Assembly (NCBI GenBank): GCA_036584525.1
Contig: JAZHDG010000002.1
Span: forward strand, 1 to 8,778
Source: UBA6181 sp016934015
Lineage (GTDB): Bacteria > Bacillota_I > Bacilli_A > Acholeplasmatales > Acholeplasmataceae
Direction: 5' to 3'
Length of the DNA: 8,778 nt
The notes below the pieces were generated by a model. That model saw nothing but the letters and a program-made list of their open reading frames with translations, did not search any database and had not been told where the DNA came from. Positions within the stretch are counted from its first letter, which is position 1; each line of letters begins with the position of its first letter. The position numbers were made by a program, and so were the translations under genes. This document shows, piece by piece, positions 1 to 4,846 of the stretch.

Positions 1-584
1 GTAATATTTCCCCATTGGTCAGAACCACCAAATTGCAATTTGCAATCGTAGTTTTTATAGAGATGATGAAAATCAATCGCTTGTATCAGCATATATGAAA
101 ATTCGGTGTAGCTAATTCCAATTTCAAGTCGACGTTGAACTGTATCTTTCGCAATCATGTAATTTACTGAAAAAAGCTTACCATAATCACGTAAAAACGA
201 AATCATATCGATATTTTTAATCCAATCATAATTATTGACATAAATTGAATTTGATTCTGGTAAAAACGATGATAATTGTGTTTTAATTTTTTCTGCATTC
301 GCTAATGATTCATCAAGTGTCAATAATTTACGTTCTGCTGTTTGTCTCGGATCTCCAATCAATCCAGTTGCTCCACCAATTAAAACAATAGGTTTATGCC
401 CATATTTCTGTAAAAGGAGCATGCGAACAACTTGGACTAAATGTCCAACGGTTAAAGATTCTCCAGTTGGATCAAATCCACAATAAAATGTGACATGATC
501 ATCATTGAGTAATATCTTTGTTTTTTCTTCGTTGCTGACGTCTTTAATTAAGCCACGCCATATTAGTTCTTCATATAAATTCAT
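1..584 (-). CDS. tyrS: Tyrosyl-tRNA synthetase, N-terminal part (3' end outside the window)
   Basis: Class I aminoacyl-tRNA synthetase that activates tyrosine with ATP and charges tRNA-Tyr in the cytosol. About 194 residues are visible of roughly 420 usual for the family; the gene runs off the window edge. Family signatures seen: CGFDPTGESL (residues 35-44), the HIGH-box region reading TVGH (45-48), GGATGLIGDP, NNYDWI, SVNYMIAKD, YTEFSYMLIQAIDF and the tyrosine-pocket motif GGSDQWGN near the edge. The KMSKS loop and the C-terminal S4 domain lie outside. The ATG at 584-582 is preceded by a GGAAGGA ribosome binding site, and the start MNLYEEL fits the family. Oddity: the first His of HIGH is Thr (codon 452-450). 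Expression is very likely controlled by the T-box leader directly upstream. Identification is secure. Confidence 0.97.
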   Translation of the reverse strand, partial: MNLYEELIWRGLIKDVSNEEKTKILLNDDHVTFYCGFDPTGESLTVGHLVQVVRMLLLQKYGHKPIVLIGGATGLIGDPRQTAERKLLTLDESLANAEKIKTQLSSFLPESNSIYVNNYDWIKNIDMISFLRDYGKLFSVNYMIAKDTVQRRLEIGISYTEFSYMLIQAIDFHHLYKNYDCKLQFGGSDQWGNI

Positions 585-600
585 CGTTATATCCTTCCTT

Positions 601-637
601 TTTTAAATAAAAACGTCCTTAGAAACTCTAAGGACGT
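601..637 (-). terminator. T-box intrinsic terminator upstream of tyrS
   Basis: On the minus strand a perfect 11-bp stem ACGTCCTTAGA (637-627) / TCTAAGGACGT (623-613) with a GTT loop is followed by TTTTATTT (612-605). It would stop transcription when tRNA-Tyr is charged. It also lies in the path of any transcript reading through from ccpA, which has no other visible terminator. Confidence 0.92.
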
Positions 638-762
638 ATAAATATACGCGGTACCACCTTAGTTCTAGAATATATTCTAGCACTTATTTTCAATAAAATC
701 TCCACAAGTGTAATTCGAACTTAATTTTCTCTCCATGTTTCACCCTCATGAAGTCTCTATCT
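601..762 (-). promoter_or_regulatory. T-box leader (tRNA-Tyr-sensing) of tyrS
   Basis: The conserved T-box AAGGTGGTACCGCG reads on the minus strand at 660-647. The antiterminator can be drawn exactly: AAGG (660-657), a seven-base bulge UGGUACC (656-650), GCGUAUA (649-643), loop UU, then UAUACGU (640-634) and CCUU (633-630). Its 3' side overlaps the 5' arm of the terminator, so the two folds exclude each other. The variable base of UGGN is U, which suits the A discriminator of tRNA-Tyr. A UAC tyrosine codon at 712-710, inside GAAUUACACUUGUGGAG, resembles the usual specifier context. A 16-base palindrome at 680-665 is likely stem III. A seven-pair hairpin CUUCAUG/CAUGGAG precedes the specifier. 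Known mechanism: uncharged tRNA-Tyr stabilises the antiterminator and allows tyrS transcription. The 5' end is approximate. Confidence 0.93.
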
Positions 763-766
763 TAGG

Positions 767-796
767 TTTAAAAAGTTTCTACTTTTCTTATGTCAA
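767..796 (-). promoter_or_regulatory. Possible tyrS promoter
   Basis: A consensus -35 TTGACA reads on the minus strand at 796-791. An 18-base spacer leads to TTTAAA (772-767), a 4/6 match to the -10. It lies just after the ccpA stop codon and would start the T-box RNA near 762-759. The -10 is weak, so this call is tentative; read-through from the ccpA promoter is the alternative. Confidence 0.4.
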
Positions 797-804
797 CGAT
801 TGAT

Positions 805-1800
805 TTAATTGGTTGAATCTCTTTTAACAATATAATGTGGAAGGATAATTCGAATATTATCAACTTCCTTATTATTCATTAATTTCGTGAGTAAACGCAT
901 CGATACAGCGCCAATATCATAAACTGGAATATCAATGGATGTTAAGTTTGGTCTAGAAAGTAATGAATATTTTGTGTTTTGGAATCCTGCAATTGCTAAG
1001 TCTTTTGGTACATCTCGACCATTATCTCTCGCAATATTCATAAACGACACTGCAATTGAATCACGGACACCAATGGCTGCATCGACCCTTTTATCACTAA
1101 AGAATGTCGAAAAGTGTTGACGATTGATTAAGGTATCACCACTAGTTCTAAAGATTTTAGGTTCCATGCCAGCTTCTTGCATTGCACGTGTATATCCAGC
1201 TTCTTTTTTATCATTCACTGAATAGCGTCGTGCTGTGCTAAGTAAGTAAATATTTTCTCTTTGATCATCGATTAATAATTTTGTAATTTCATAACCAGCT
1301 TTTTCATAGTCAATAGAAACTGTTGGAACATCTGGATCATCGGATACAACATTTGCAAACACAAATGGAATGCTATTTCCCGTGAACATTTTTTTAATTT
1401 CATTGACACGCATTTCAGAAAGTTCGTCATTTAAGTACAATACACCATCCACTTGTTCAGCAACAATGTTATGCAATGTGTCAATGACATCCATATCTTC
1501 ACGCACAGAAAAAAGTTTAATCGAATAATGATAATTTTGTGCAATATCACTAATTCCACCAAGCATTTCAGCAACAGAAGCTCTTGTAATATCTGATATC
1601 ACAACACCAACTGTAGTTGTTTTTCTGCTTGCTAATCCGCGTGCGATAACATTGGGACGATATCCAAGTTCTTTGATGACCTTTAAGACCCGTTGTCTCG
1701 TTTCATCTTTTACTTTTTCTGGATTATTCAATACTCTAGATACCGTTGCTAACGATACACCTGCACCACGAGCCACGTCATAAATGGTCGCATTAATCAT
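805..1800 (-). CDS. ccpA: Catabolite control protein A (LacI/GalR family)
   Basis: Global transcription regulator of carbon use. In Bacillota it binds cre operators together with Ser-phosphorylated HPr. The 331-residue length is normal. The N-terminal helix-turn-helix (about residues 5-25, TIYDVARGAGVSLATVSRVL) and hinge (NVIARGLASRKTTTVGVVI) are close to CcpA, and the C-terminal YDIGAVSMRLLTKLM stretch is the segment I associate with CcpA rather than with sugar-specific LacI repressors. The periplasmic-binding-protein-like effector domain spans about 60-330. The ATG at 1800 follows AAGGTG (1813-1808) with a 7-base gap. It stands alone between the rplS terminator and tyrS, with its own promoter carrying a cre-like site, which suggests autoregulation. 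I am sure of the family and fairly sure of the CcpA subgroup. Confidence 0.93.
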   Translation of the reverse strand: MINATIYDVARGAGVSLATVSRVLNNPEKVKDETRQRVLKVIKELGYRPNVIARGLASRKTTTVGVVISDITRASVAEMLGGISDIAQNYHYSIKLFSVREDMDVIDTLHNIVAEQVDGVLYLNDELSEMRVNEIKKMFTGNSIPFVFANVVSDDPDVPTVSIDYEKAGYEITKLLIDDQRENIYLLSTARRYSVNDKKEAGYTRAMQEAGMEPKIFRTSGDTLINRQHFSTFFSDKRVDAAIGVRDSIAVSFMNIARDNGRDVPKDLAIAGFQNTKYSLLSRPNLTSIDIPVYDIGAVSMRLLTKLMNNKEVDNIRIILPHYIVKRDSTN

Positions 1801-1838
1801 GGATACTCACCTTCTTTTCTACATATGAATTCATGTTC

Positions 1839-1867
1839 ATTTTAACACAACATGTAAAGGCTTTCAA
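1839..1867 (-). promoter_or_regulatory. ccpA promoter with extended -10
   Basis: Minus strand: -35 TTGAAA (1867-1862), 17-base spacer, -10 TAAAAT (1844-1839) preceded by TGT (1847-1845), an extended -10 element. It lies between the rplS terminator and the ccpA start, placing the transcript start near 1832. The -35 lies within the cre-like palindrome. Confidence 0.8.
1853..1866. promoter_or_regulatory. cre-like operator at the ccpA promoter
   Basis: TGTAAAGGCTTTCA (plus strand; TGAAAGCCTTTACA on minus) matches the cre consensus TGWAARCGYTWWCA at 13 of 14 positions, the exception being the central C (G here, on plus). It covers the ccpA -35 and the upstream part of the spacer, so a bound CcpA/HPr-Ser-P complex should exclude RNA polymerase. 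Autoregulation is inferred from position and sequence only. Confidence 0.65.
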
Positions 1868-1874
1868 GTTATTT

Positions 1875-1890
1875 ATGAAAATATTTTCAT
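1875..1890. repeat. Perfect 16-bp palindrome upstream of the ccpA -35
   Basis: ATGAAAATATTTTCAT is a perfect inverted repeat. Its inner 14 bases match the cre consensus except at the central CG pair. Its centre is 23 bp upstream of the centre of the cre-like site, about two helical turns. It could be a second CcpA operator or the site of another regulator. Confidence 0.5.
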
Positions 1891-1898
1891 TCGCTTAC

Positions 1899-1924
1899 AA
1901 AAAAATAAGGAGGCCTTGGCCTCC
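1899..1924 (-). terminator. Intrinsic terminator of the rpsP-rplS cluster
   Basis: Minus strand: perfect 7-bp GC-rich stem GGAGGCC (1924-1918) / GGCCTCC (1915-1909) with an AA loop, followed by TTATTTTTTT (1908-1899). It begins 3 bases after the rplS stop codon. The U-rich tail runs up to the ccpA regulatory region. Confidence 0.95.
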
Positions 1925-1927
1925 CTA

Positions 1928-2290
1928 TTAAACGGAACGTTTTTCTTTGATTCTTGATGCTTTTGCTGATAATGTACGGATGTAGTTAAGTTTAGCTCTT
2001 CTAACTTTACCGAATCTTGCTACTTCAATCCGATCAATGGATGGTGAATGTACAGGGAATGTACGTTCTACACCAATGCCATATGAAACTTTACGTACTG
2101 TAAATGTTTCTGAAATTCCGCCACCTTGTCTTTTTATCACGAGACCTTCGAATAATTGTAGACGTTCGCGGTTTCCTTCTTTAATCTTAACGTATACTTT
2201 AACAGTATCACCAGAATTAAAAGTTGGAACTTCTTTTATATAGGATTGAGTGATTTGTGCAATCAGCGCTTGCCCTTTTAATCTTGCCAT
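1928..2290 (-). CDS. rplS: 50S ribosomal protein L19
   Basis: Structural protein of the large ribosomal subunit, located near the subunit interface. The 120-residue length is typical. Seen: IPTFNSGDTVKV-type N-terminal region (here VPTFNSGDTVKVYVKIKEG), LQLFEGLVIKRQGGGISETF, TVRKVSYGIGVERTFPVHSP and a basic C-terminal tail (VRRAKLNYIRTLSAKASRI), all typical of L19. The ATG at 2290 follows a GA-rich element AAGAAAGAGAGTGA (2311-2298) that is also found before rpsP. Last gene of the rpsP-khpA-rimM-trmD-rplS cluster, 128 bases after trmD, with a private promoter in the gap and a strong terminator behind it. Identification is secure. Confidence 0.98.
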   Translation of the reverse strand: MARLKGQALIAQITQSYIKEVPTFNSGDTVKVYVKIKEGNRERLQLFEGLVIKRQGGGISETFTVRKVSYGIGVERTFPVHSPSIDRIEVARFGKVRRAKLNYIRTLSAKASRIKEKRSV

Positions 2291-2364
2291 GTTCGACTCA
2301 CTCTCTTTCTTCCAATGTTCTTATCGATCTTTTTTGACAGCGGACCATTGTGTTTTTTTAAGGC
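2291..2364 (-). ncRNA. Possible L19 leader RNA (5' UTR of rplS)
   Basis: If transcription starts near 2364, the rplS message has a leader of about 74 bases. It can pair CAAUG with CAUUG (around 2350-2346 and 2318-2314) and GUC with GAU/C-rich bases inside. A ribosomal-protein leader family upstream of rplS is known in low-GC Gram-positives, so this may be a member, but I cannot match it to that model by eye. Treat as a candidate structured UTR. Confidence 0.3.
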
Positions 2365-2370
2365 CAATTT

Positions 2371-2399
2371 ATTATATCAAAGTTATCGAAAACATGCAA
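2371..2399 (-). promoter_or_regulatory. Internal promoter for rplS
   Basis: Minus strand: perfect -10 TATAAT (2376-2371) preceded by TGA (2379-2377), an extended -10, and a weak -35 TTGCAT (2399-2394) with a 17-base spacer. It lies in the trmD-rplS gap, so rplS can be made independently of the upstream cluster, for example to keep the ribosomal protein in excess over the low-abundance TrmD and RimM enzymes. Confidence 0.7.
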
Positions 2400-2418
2400 C
2401 CATGATTTCTTATAGCTT

Positions 2419-3147
2419 TCATACCTTTTTTGAATTGCTTTTTATTTCTTCGATTTTTTTTGCTTGAACATCTGATTTTTTGATGTTTTTAAGCAAATCC
2501 GATCGTTTTAAAACCGTATTTTTTAGTCGCATTTCTTCGCGCCATTTCATGATTTCTTGATGATTTCCTGATAATAAAACTTCTGGAACAAGATGCCCTT
2601 TATAATCGTTTGGTTTTGTATATTGAGGATATTTCAACCAACCATTTTGCAAAGAATCTTCTTCTGATGAATCTTCATGAATCACACCAGGAACCAATCG
2701 AATCACTGCATCTGAAACAATCATCGCTGGAATTTCACCACCGGTTAATACATAATCTCCAATAGATAATTCTTCATCAATATAGTTTTCTATACGTGCA
2801 TCAATACCCTCATAATGACCACAAATTAAAATAATGTGAGATTCTTTAGCTAGTTTAATTGCTTTTTTTTGCGTAAACTTTTTCCCTTGTGGAGAAAGCA
2901 ATATTACTTTGGAGTTTTTCTCTCTTAATTTTGTAATTGCATCGTCTAACGGTTGCAATGTCATCAGCATTCCTGCGCCACCCCCATAAGGAGTGTCATC
3001 AACTTTTTTGTGCTTGTTTTTCGAATAGTCTCTCAATTGATGTGCATTGATGGATACGATTTTCTGTTCAATCGCTCGCTTAATGATTGATGTTTCTAAA
3101 AAGGGGTTAAAAAACTCAGGAAAAATCGTAATAATATCAATTTTCAT
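2419..3147 (-). CDS. trmD: tRNA (guanine-37-N1)-methyltransferase
   Basis: Uses S-adenosylmethionine to make m1G37 next to the anticodon, preventing +1 frameshifting. The 242 residues are normal. Seen: N-terminal MKIDIITIFPEFF, YGGGAGM (54-60), the trefoil-knot cofactor site LSPQGK (84-89), ICGHYEGIDARI (108-119) and SIGDYVLTGGE (128-138), then RLVPGV with R150 and an acidic loop with D164, probable counterparts of the catalytic Arg and Asp, and PQYTKP, VPEVLLSGNH of the tRNA-binding domain. A Lys-rich tail ends the protein. The start codon overlaps the rimM stop (ATGA, 3147-3144), so translation is probably coupled to rimM. Identification is secure. Confidence 0.98.
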   Translation of the reverse strand: MKIDIITIFPEFFNPFLETSIIKRAIEQKIVSINAHQLRDYSKNKHKKVDDTPYGGGAGMLMTLQPLDDAITKLREKNSKVILLSPQGKKFTQKKAIKLAKESHIILICGHYEGIDARIENYIDEELSIGDYVLTGGEIPAMIVSDAVIRLVPGVIHEDSSEEDSLQNGWLKYPQYTKPNDYKGHLVPEVLLSGNHQEIMKWREEMRLKNTVLKRSDLLKNIKKSDVQAKKIEEIKSNSKKV

Positions 3148-3632
3148 AAAAGTCCCTCAATAGGTTTAATGATAATTCTATCTTCTAAAACATCATCGAT
3201 GAATGCTTCATTAAAAGGAACTAATACTTTCTTTTTCTCCATGGTTTCAATCTCTAAAAGATGTCCCTGGGGTACAGGAATAATACTAATGACTGTTCCT
3301 AATTTGTGATTATCTTGATCATAAACGATTAAATCAATTAAGTCGCTATAATGATAGTCGTCATCTTCAAGTTCATCATCAATAGATTCGTCACTGAATA
3401 AGTCAAATCCCTTAAATGGTTCAATATGATTAATATCATCAATACCCTTGAACTTAACAATCAATATATTCTTCTGGGTGCGGATGCGTTCGATTGTGAA
3501 AAATTTCTTTTCTTGTTTATTTAAAAGATAAATTTCTTTACCGACACTAAAACGGTTAAAATCACTCATATTGAAGATTTTAACCTCGCCTTTGATGCCA
3601 TGTGTGTTCGTGATCTTTCCGATCTTATACAT
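3144..3632 (-). CDS. rimM: 16S rRNA processing / 30S maturation protein RimM
   Basis: Assembly factor that binds ribosomal protein S19 and helps mature the 30S head. The 162 residues include the N-terminal RimM barrel with IGKITNTHGIKGEVKI (4-19) and a C-terminal PRC-barrel region from about residue 93 (YSDLIDLIVYD, KLGTVISIIPVPQGHLLEI, VLVPFNEAFIDDV), joined by a very acidic linker (DESIDDELEDDD). The end VPF..AFIDDV...RIIIKPIEGLL is typical. The ATG at 3632 is served by AAAGGAT (3647-3641), which overlaps the khpA stop codon, so the gene sits 13 bases after khpA. Its stop overlaps the trmD start. The rimM-trmD pairing is widely conserved. Confidence 0.97.
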   Translation of the reverse strand: MYKIGKITNTHGIKGEVKIFNMSDFNRFSVGKEIYLLNKQEKKFFTIERIRTQKNILIVKFKGIDDINHIEPFKGFDLFSDESIDDELEDDDYHYSDLIDLIVYDQDNHKLGTVISIIPVPQGHLLEIETMEKKKVLVPFNEAFIDDVLEDRIIIKPIEGLL

Positions 3633-3645
3633 TTTAAATCATCCT

Positions 3646-3894
3646 TTAGAATGAATCAATATCGATTTGGACACGCTTGCCTTCTTTTGAAGCACCTGCA
3701 TATACGATGGTACGCATCGCGCTCGCGATTTTTCCACCTTTTCCAATGACACGACCAAGATCTGCTTCATTAACTAAAAGCTGAATTGTGATAGTTTCTT
3801 GATCATTCGAAATGATTTTAACGAGAACATCATCAGGGTTCACGACTAATGGCACGATCATATTTTTGATTAATTTTTCAAAATCAACTGCCAT
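3646..3894 (-). CDS. khpA: KhpA, KH-domain RNA-binding protein (YlqC family)
   Basis: Small cytosolic RNA-binding protein of 82 residues, essentially one KH domain. The GxxG loop reads GKGG (51-54) in LGRVIGKGGKIASAMRTIV, the hallmark that contacts single-stranded RNA. The N-terminal segment MAVDFEKLIKNMIVPLVVNPDDV is characteristic of the YlqC family. In other Bacillota, KhpA pairs with KhpB/Jag and affects cell elongation and RNA regulation; that partner is not in this window. It lies in its conserved place between rpsP and rimM, 18 bases after rpsP, with AAAAGGGGGAA as ribosome binding site. Confidence 0.95.
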   Translation of the reverse strand: MAVDFEKLIKNMIVPLVVNPDDVLVKIISNDQETITIQLLVNEADLGRVIGKGGKIASAMRTIVYAGASKEGKRVQIDIDSF

Positions 3895-3912
3895 GATAAG
3901 TTCCCCCTTTTG

Positions 3913-4155
3913 TTATTTTCCAATAACGTCGTATTTTTTGAATAGGCTACGTACGGTTTCAGTTGGTTGTGCGCCATTTCCTAACCATTTTTGGACCTTT
4001 TCAGCATCTACAGAAACCTTGCCAATGAGCGGATCATATGTACCAAGAATTTCTAGGAATCTACCATCTCTCGCGCGATTTGATTCACTTGCTACGACGC
4101 GATAAAATGGGCGCTTGTTTGAACCAAAACGTTGCAAACGTAATTTAACTGCCAT
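3913..4155 (-). CDS. rpsP: 30S ribosomal protein S16
   Basis: Structural protein of the small ribosomal subunit that binds 16S rRNA. About 80 residues, normal length. Seen: MAVKLRLQRFGSNKRPFYRVVASESNRARDGRF-type start (the first 20 residues alone are diagnostic), then LEILGTYDPL and the C-terminal WLGNGAQPTETVRSLFKK motif. I chose the ATG at 4155 because the family begins MAVKxRL; a GTG three codons upstream (4164) is in frame but lies inside the GA-rich ribosome binding element (4174-4161). First gene of the conserved cluster, directly behind a near-consensus promoter. Here no ffh precedes it, unlike the common Bacillus order. Confidence 0.97.
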   Translation of the reverse strand: MAVKLRLQRFGSNKRPFYRVVASESNRARDGRFLEILGTYDPLIGKVSVDAEKVQKWLGNGAQPTETVRSLFKKYDVIGK

Positions 4156-4190
4156 GTTGTTCACTCTCTTTCTTTTTAATATCCACTACT

Positions 4191-4218
4191 ATTATAATGA
4201 AAAAACATTCACTGTCAA
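4191..4218 (-). promoter_or_regulatory. Promoter of the rpsP-khpA-rimM-trmD-rplS cluster
   Basis: Minus strand: perfect -35 TTGACA (4218-4213), 16-base spacer, perfect -10 TATAAT (4196-4191). Transcription would start near 4184, about 30 bases before rpsP. This is the closest match to a consensus housekeeping promoter in the window, as expected for ribosomal protein genes. Confidence 0.9.
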
Positions 4219-4236
4219 GTATTTTTGCTTAACAGT
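4205..4236 (-). terminator. Possible terminator of rsuA-ylbF-ylbG
   Basis: Directly after the ylbG stop codon the minus strand can fold ACTGTTAAG (4236-4228) with CTTGACAGT (4219-4211), nine pairs with one G-U, loop of eight. A T-run (TTTTTT) follows only after GAATG, and the stem is AT-rich, so it would be a weak terminator. Its 3' arm contains the -35 of the rpsP promoter. Confidence 0.45.
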
Positions 4237-4464
4237 TTAAAAATTTAAATTTTCATCATACATATTGGATTGACTGATTTGTTTAAAGCCTTTGACTTCT
4301 TTCAATTGTTTTTTTAGATTTTGTTCGATATCTTTATCGCCGTAGACAATTGCATAACTTGATTTTTCTGAAACATATGCGATATCAACAGGTAGAGTTT
4401 TTAATTTTTCAACAACTTTTTTCCCCTGGAAAAATACGATGTAAGCCATACGATTAGCGTACAT
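4237..4464 (-). CDS. ylbG: YlbG family protein (DUF2129)
   Basis: Small 75-residue cytosolic protein of unknown biochemical function. Seen: RMAYIVFFQGKKVVEKLK, the VDIAYVSEKSSYAIVYGD core and LKEVKGFKQISQS, the pattern of the family known from Bacillus YlbG. I chose the ATG at 4464 because a full AGGAGG (4478-4473) sits 8 bases upstream; an in-frame ATG at 4500 would add 12 unconserved residues read through the ribosome binding site. The start lies 11 bases inside the end of ylbF, so the two are probably translationally coupled. The ylbF-ylbG order is the same as in Bacillus, which suggests a linked role, but none is established for YlbG. Confidence 0.88.
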   Translation of the reverse strand: MYANRMAYIVFFQGKKVVEKLKTLPVDIAYVSEKSSYAIVYGDKDIEQNLKKQLKEVKGFKQISQSNMYDENLNF

Positions 4465-4846
4465 GACAACTACCTCCTTTTTTGATAATGCCAAATACAT
4501 CTGGTGTTTTTATATGTGAAGAAACGACTTCAGTTAGTTCTGCCAAAAATGCATTGATCTCAGTTTGCAGAGTTTTTTCTAAAAGAACGTATCGTTTCAT
4601 TTCTTCAGTTTCATAAAGTTTTCTTTTTGTGTCCGAAAGTAAATTTGAATACTTTTTAAAATCAGGATGATACGTACCGCCATCTTGCATCATTTGAGTG
4701 TATGATTCCTTCGCTTGATTAAAGACGTTAATTTCATGGTCATATTTTTTACTAATTTCTTGATTTAGTGTTTTCATTTCTATATAATTTTGGTCTTTTA
4801 AGATTTCATCAAGAACTTGATAAGCTTGAATAATGATTTCTGTCAT
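4454..4846 (-). CDS. ylbF: YlbF (RicF-like) family protein
   Basis: Helical cytosolic protein of 130 residues. In Bacillus, YlbF (RicF) forms a complex with RicA and RicT that carries iron-sulfur clusters and helps RNase Y process some polycistronic mRNAs. Seen: an N-terminal helical region, GGTYHPDFKKYSNLL (56-70; YHPD is a family mark), a long helix, and the tail VVSSHIKTPDVFG followed by KKGGSCHVR. The only cysteine is C127, whereas Bacillus YlbF has a Cys-rich tail. The start codon directly follows the rsuA stop (TAA ATG), with AGGAAGGAAG as ribosome binding site inside rsuA. Family assignment is good; whether it does the Ric job here is uncertain. Confidence 0.85.
   Translation of the reverse strand: MTEIIIQAYQVLDEILKDQNYIEMKTLNQEISKKYDHEINVFNQAKESYTQMMQDGGTYHPDFKKYSNLLSDTKRKLYETEEMKRYVLLEKTLQTEINAFLAELTEVVSSHIKTPDVFGIIKKGGSCHVR

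Noticed and set aside
935..1120. Short plus-strand reading frame inside ccpA, and similar ones within rplS, khpA/rpsP, the barrel gene and the methyltransferase
   Set aside because: They are shadows of well-identified minus-strand genes, with no ribosome binding site and no recognisable domain.
1825..1834. Palindrome ATGAATTCAT near the ccpA transcript start as an operator
   Set aside because: Ten AT-rich bases are expected by chance in such sequence, and it does not resemble cre.
4465..4500. ATG at 4500 as start of ylbG
   Set aside because: The added residues are unconserved and read through the AGGAGG that serves the ATG at 4464.
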